From the NCBI GenBank assembly GCA_018398765.1, contig JAHBMJ010002654.1:42501-62500 (forward strand): DNA of 20,000 bases, in the 5' to 3' direction. The notes under the pieces are model-generated. The model searched no databases. It was given only the letters and a program-made list of their open reading frames with translations, and was not told where the DNA came from. Positions 18,780-20,000 of the stretch are shown here, piece after piece (positions within the stretch are counted from its first letter, which is position 1; the number at the start of each line of letters is the position of its first letter). Position numbers and translations under genes: made by a program. This DNA is from Chromera velia. Its lineage: Eukaryota; Sar; Chromeraceae.

Positions 18780-19768
18780 AAAAAAAAAAGAAAGAAAGAA
18801 AGAAAGAAAGCAGAGAAACAACTTCCCCTCTACGGGCCGCGACCTGAAGTTGAAAAACAAAAATGGGAGAGCACTCTTGGGAAAGTGAAAAAGCGACTTG
18901 ATCTGCCATTGAGAAGATCTCAAACGCATGCTTATCCACTGACTTCGTAGGCGGCTCGGGCAATGAGCGCGAAGAGGACGTTCACGAGCAACAGCGACAT
19001 GAGAGTCACCGTCAGAAGCAGTCCGATTTCAATTGTATATCCGAATCCGGTCTCTTCTCCGTACGACCTGCACGAAAAAACACACACAGCCTTGTATCTA
19101 TCTGTCTGTCAACAAACTCTCTTTCTGCCTGTCTGTCTGTCTATCTTTCTTTCTTTCTATGCATGGACAAAACTCTCTTCCTCTCACCCTTTTATGTAGT
19201 CTCACTCAAATCGTCCGTCCACGAAAACTACAGGGTATTGCTCAAACAGCCTTGATTGCACAGAACGCACTCAGATGCTTCAGAAACACAGGAAGTCGAG
19301 AAGGGAACAGAGATCCCTACATACGCCCCCCCTCCCGGATGCTTTGCCATACTCATTTCATTCATGTCTACAGACTGACCATGCGAGTCCTGTGACCGTC
19401 AGGACAACGCCGAGGCTCGAAGCAAAGTCATGGAACTCTCCGTCGTCTGCACACATTTACTTTCATACAGAACTCTATCTGTATGTATGAATGTATGTAT
19501 TCTATCTATCTACTGTATGTATGAAAGTAAATGGAAGCAAAGTCATGGAACTCTCCGTCGTCTGCACACGAAGCAGGAGAGACTTTTTGTTTAACTGACA
19601 GGAAGACAAAGACAACGAATTGCTTGACAGATCTTGCAGACGAAACAACAGACATGCAGCAGCTACAAAAAAATCCTAGAGCAGCTACAAAAGTGTAGGA
19701 CAAATTATACATGAGTCACCTTTTGCAAGGACACTCAGGTAGATCGTCGCTCCGAGTATGATGAACGT
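16191..19768 (-). CDS. Cation-channel-like protein, C-terminal part (seven exons, 5' end outside window)
   Basis: Seven minus-strand open segments are bounded by AG acceptors and GT donors, and their phases all match: 19768-19720, 19446-19380, 19067-18944, 17892-17746, 17173-17002, 16687-16590 and 16325-16191. Joined they give 263 residues and a TGA. The first part looks like S5 (FIILGATIYLSVLAK), a pore helix ending LTVTGLAW, and S6 (LMSLLLVNVLFALIARAAYE). The NxLxAxxxxxYE pattern is typical of the Ion_trans superfamily (TRP, polycystin and voltage-gated Ca/Na channels). After S6 comes RRAEILMDIELSM, resembling the helix after S6 in such channels, then an acidic tail and a Ser/Lys/Gly-rich end. 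Such proteins conduct cations through plasma or organelle membranes. The voltage-sensor or TRP N-terminal part is not in the window, so the subfamily is open. The gene model is my own and lacks transcript support. Confidence 0.72.
16590..16687 (-). CDS. Channel exon F
   Basis: The acceptor is CAGTGCTTGCAG and the donor AATG|GTCTGT. It has 98 bp, taking two bases to finish a Val codon, then 32 codons (EQSEMEVLMSAGMSIEKKGR and on). Both flanking phases match exons E and G, which is the main support. If unspliced, it stops four codons later at 16580-16578. Confidence 0.55.
16940..16945 (-). terminator. AATAAA polyadenylation signal candidate in intron E-F
   Basis: AATAAA on the minus strand lies 37-42 bases after the in-frame TGA that follows exon E when its donor is skipped. 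A second AATAAA lies at 16521-16516 in the next intron. Confidence 0.4.
17002..17173 (-). CDS. Channel exon E (acidic tail, possible alternative terminal exon)
   Basis: The acceptor is GGACTGCAG and the donor GATG|GTCGGT. It has 172 bp, phase 0 in and phase 1 out. It encodes VGAKGGLVMMEGQDFVPPSL, then a Glu-rich tail. If the donor is ignored the frame runs on for six more codons to TGA 16984-16982, with AATAAA at 16945-16940, which would give a short isoform. Confidence 0.6.
17746..17892 (-). CDS. Channel exon D (post-S6 helix)
   Basis: The acceptor is GATGATTCAG and the donor CAA|GTCAGA. It has 147 bp (49 codons), phase 0 at both ends. It encodes MENGEVQPAFLRRAEILMDI then ELSMHPAAVHRIATSLDFE and further residues. 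The RRAEILMDIE helix is placed as in TRP/polycystin-type C-termini. The Met is internal, not a start. Confidence 0.65.
17918..18124. repeat. GGAA and ATCA microsatellites with repeated spacer
   Basis: GGAA-type runs lie at about 17920-17945 and 18008-18045, each followed by GGACAACAGATCCAACCA (17945-17962 and 18042-18059). An (ATCA)n run lies at 18094-18124. All are inside the intron between exons C and D. Confidence 0.85.
18130..18812. repeat. Long GAAA/GGAA/GACA purine microsatellite
   Basis: About 680 bp of tetranucleotide repeats (GAAA, GGAA, GACA, with some GGCA) are almost purely purine on the + strand. All long ORFs here, Lys/Arg/Glu-rich on + and Phe/Leu/Ser-rich on -, are products of the repeat. 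It lies inside the intron between exons C and D, so the transcript carries it as a polypyrimidine run. Confidence 0.95.
18944..19067 (-). CDS. Channel exon C (S6 helix)
   Basis: The acceptor is TTTTTTCGTGCAG and the donor GAA|GTCAGT. It has 124 bp, starting with the last base of a Trp codon and ending in phase 0. It encodes a short loop, then the hydrophobic span IEIGLLLTVTLMSLLLVNVL and FALIARAAYE. The NVLFALIARAAYE end is the best single signature for an ion-channel S6. Confidence 0.72.
19380..19446 (-). CDS. Channel exon B (pore helix)
   Basis: The acceptor is TGTGTGCAG and the donor ATG|GTCAGT. It has 67 bp, phase 1 in and phase 2 out. It encodes DGEFHDFASSLGVVLTVTGL then Ala. F-x2-F-x8-LT-x4-W (the Trp is completed in the next exon) recalls the pore helix of voltage-gated cation channels (FxxFxxS...LTxxxW). 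The first 28 bases and the acceptor are duplicated 115 bp upstream in the transcript. Confidence 0.65.
19419..19569. repeat. 36-bp direct repeat flanking a foldback sequence
   Basis: The same 36 bases occur at 19419-19454 and 19534-19569. Between them ATTTACTTTCATACAG (19455-19470) is complementary to 19513-19532 (four extra bases in the second arm), with a TATG/ATCT-rich loop of about 42 bp. On the minus strand each 36-mer contains GTGTGCAG plus the first 28 bases of exon B. Confidence 0.92.
19720..19768 (-). CDS. Channel exon A (S5-like segment)
   Basis: The acceptor is CTCATTGCAG (19770-19769) and the donor G|GTGACT (GT at 19719-19718). It has 49 bp, phase 0 to phase 1, and encodes TFIILGATIYLSVLAK plus one base. 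It is hydrophobic, as expected of an S5 helix. A weak candidate upstream exon ending at the GTAGGT near 19844 would also be in phase, but its only possible acceptor is poor, so I do not annotate it. Confidence 0.65.
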
Positions 19769-20000
19769 CTGCAATGAGGGAGGAGGAGAACGAATCAATC
19801 AACCAGACGCTCTCGGGAGGGTAAACATCATTTCGGACCTACAAGGACGCTCTCTCTGTCGATCACAACTCCAACTCAGAAGAGTCGGCCAAGAGTCTGA
19901 CTGAGTACATTCAGAGAGAAAAGGAAACATGGGATTGCATGCATGGGTAAAGGAAGGAAGGAAGAAATCAAGAGAAGGAAAAGAAAGGAAAGAGCACGAG

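Noticed and set aside
18092..18963. Long ORFs on both strands across the purine tract (Lys/Arg/Glu-rich on +, Phe/Leu/Ser-rich on -)
   Set aside because: They are open in several frames at once because the sequence is a tetranucleotide microsatellite without stops; there is no domain or codon structure.
19786..19845. Possible further upstream channel exon ending at GTAGGT near 19844
   Set aside because: The in-phase frame meets a TGA shortly upstream and the only acceptor available (CTGAG) is weak, so the exon is not supported.

Overview
This is a eukaryotic nuclear window. It holds two long, badly decayed retrotransposons and, at the right edge, the 3' part of a host gene split by spliceosomal introns. 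Microsatellites and strand-asymmetric pyrimidine/purine tracts are abundant. Nothing bacterial is present (no operons, Shine-Dalgarno-led genes, CRISPR or rRNA). An alga or other protist, for example a chromerid-like alveolate, is my best guess, but it rests only on overall texture and on unusual splice donors.

Layout. (1) 1-4534, + strand: most of a LINE-type non-LTR retrotransposon whose 5' end lies outside the window. One reading frame carries, in order, a Ser/Arg/Asp-rich and Cys/His-rich N-terminus, a poly-Ser linker, an APE-type endonuclease, a reverse transcriptase and a CCHC zinc motif. It is broken by several nonsense codons and one terminal frameshift. (2) 4535-6190: 3' tail of the LINE, a small family of 16-bp hairpin repeats, and CT- and TG-rich DNA with no recognised gene. 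(3) 13849-6194, - strand: a Ty3/gypsy-like element with gag (CCHC knuckle), protease, reverse transcriptase, RNase H, DD35E integrase and a chromodomain-like tail. It has about 15 nonsense codons and several frameshifts, and I could not find long terminal repeats. (4) 13850-16190: intergenic DNA with a cluster of short hairpins, a divergent 105-bp repeat and a GC-rich patch. (5) 19768-16191, - strand: seven exons whose phases all fit and whose open frames join into the C-terminal 263 residues of a cation-channel-like protein (S5, pore helix, S6 and cytoplasmic tail). Its 5' exons lie beyond the window. One intron contains about 680 bp of purine microsatellite.

The points most worth checking are: the ion-channel gene model and its GTC-type splice donors; a 36-bp duplication with a foldback that duplicates a splice acceptor and part of the pore exon; and a consistent pattern in which stops and lost catalytic residues in both retroelements look like C-to-T or G-to-A transitions at conserved Gln, Arg, Trp, Gly or Asp codons.
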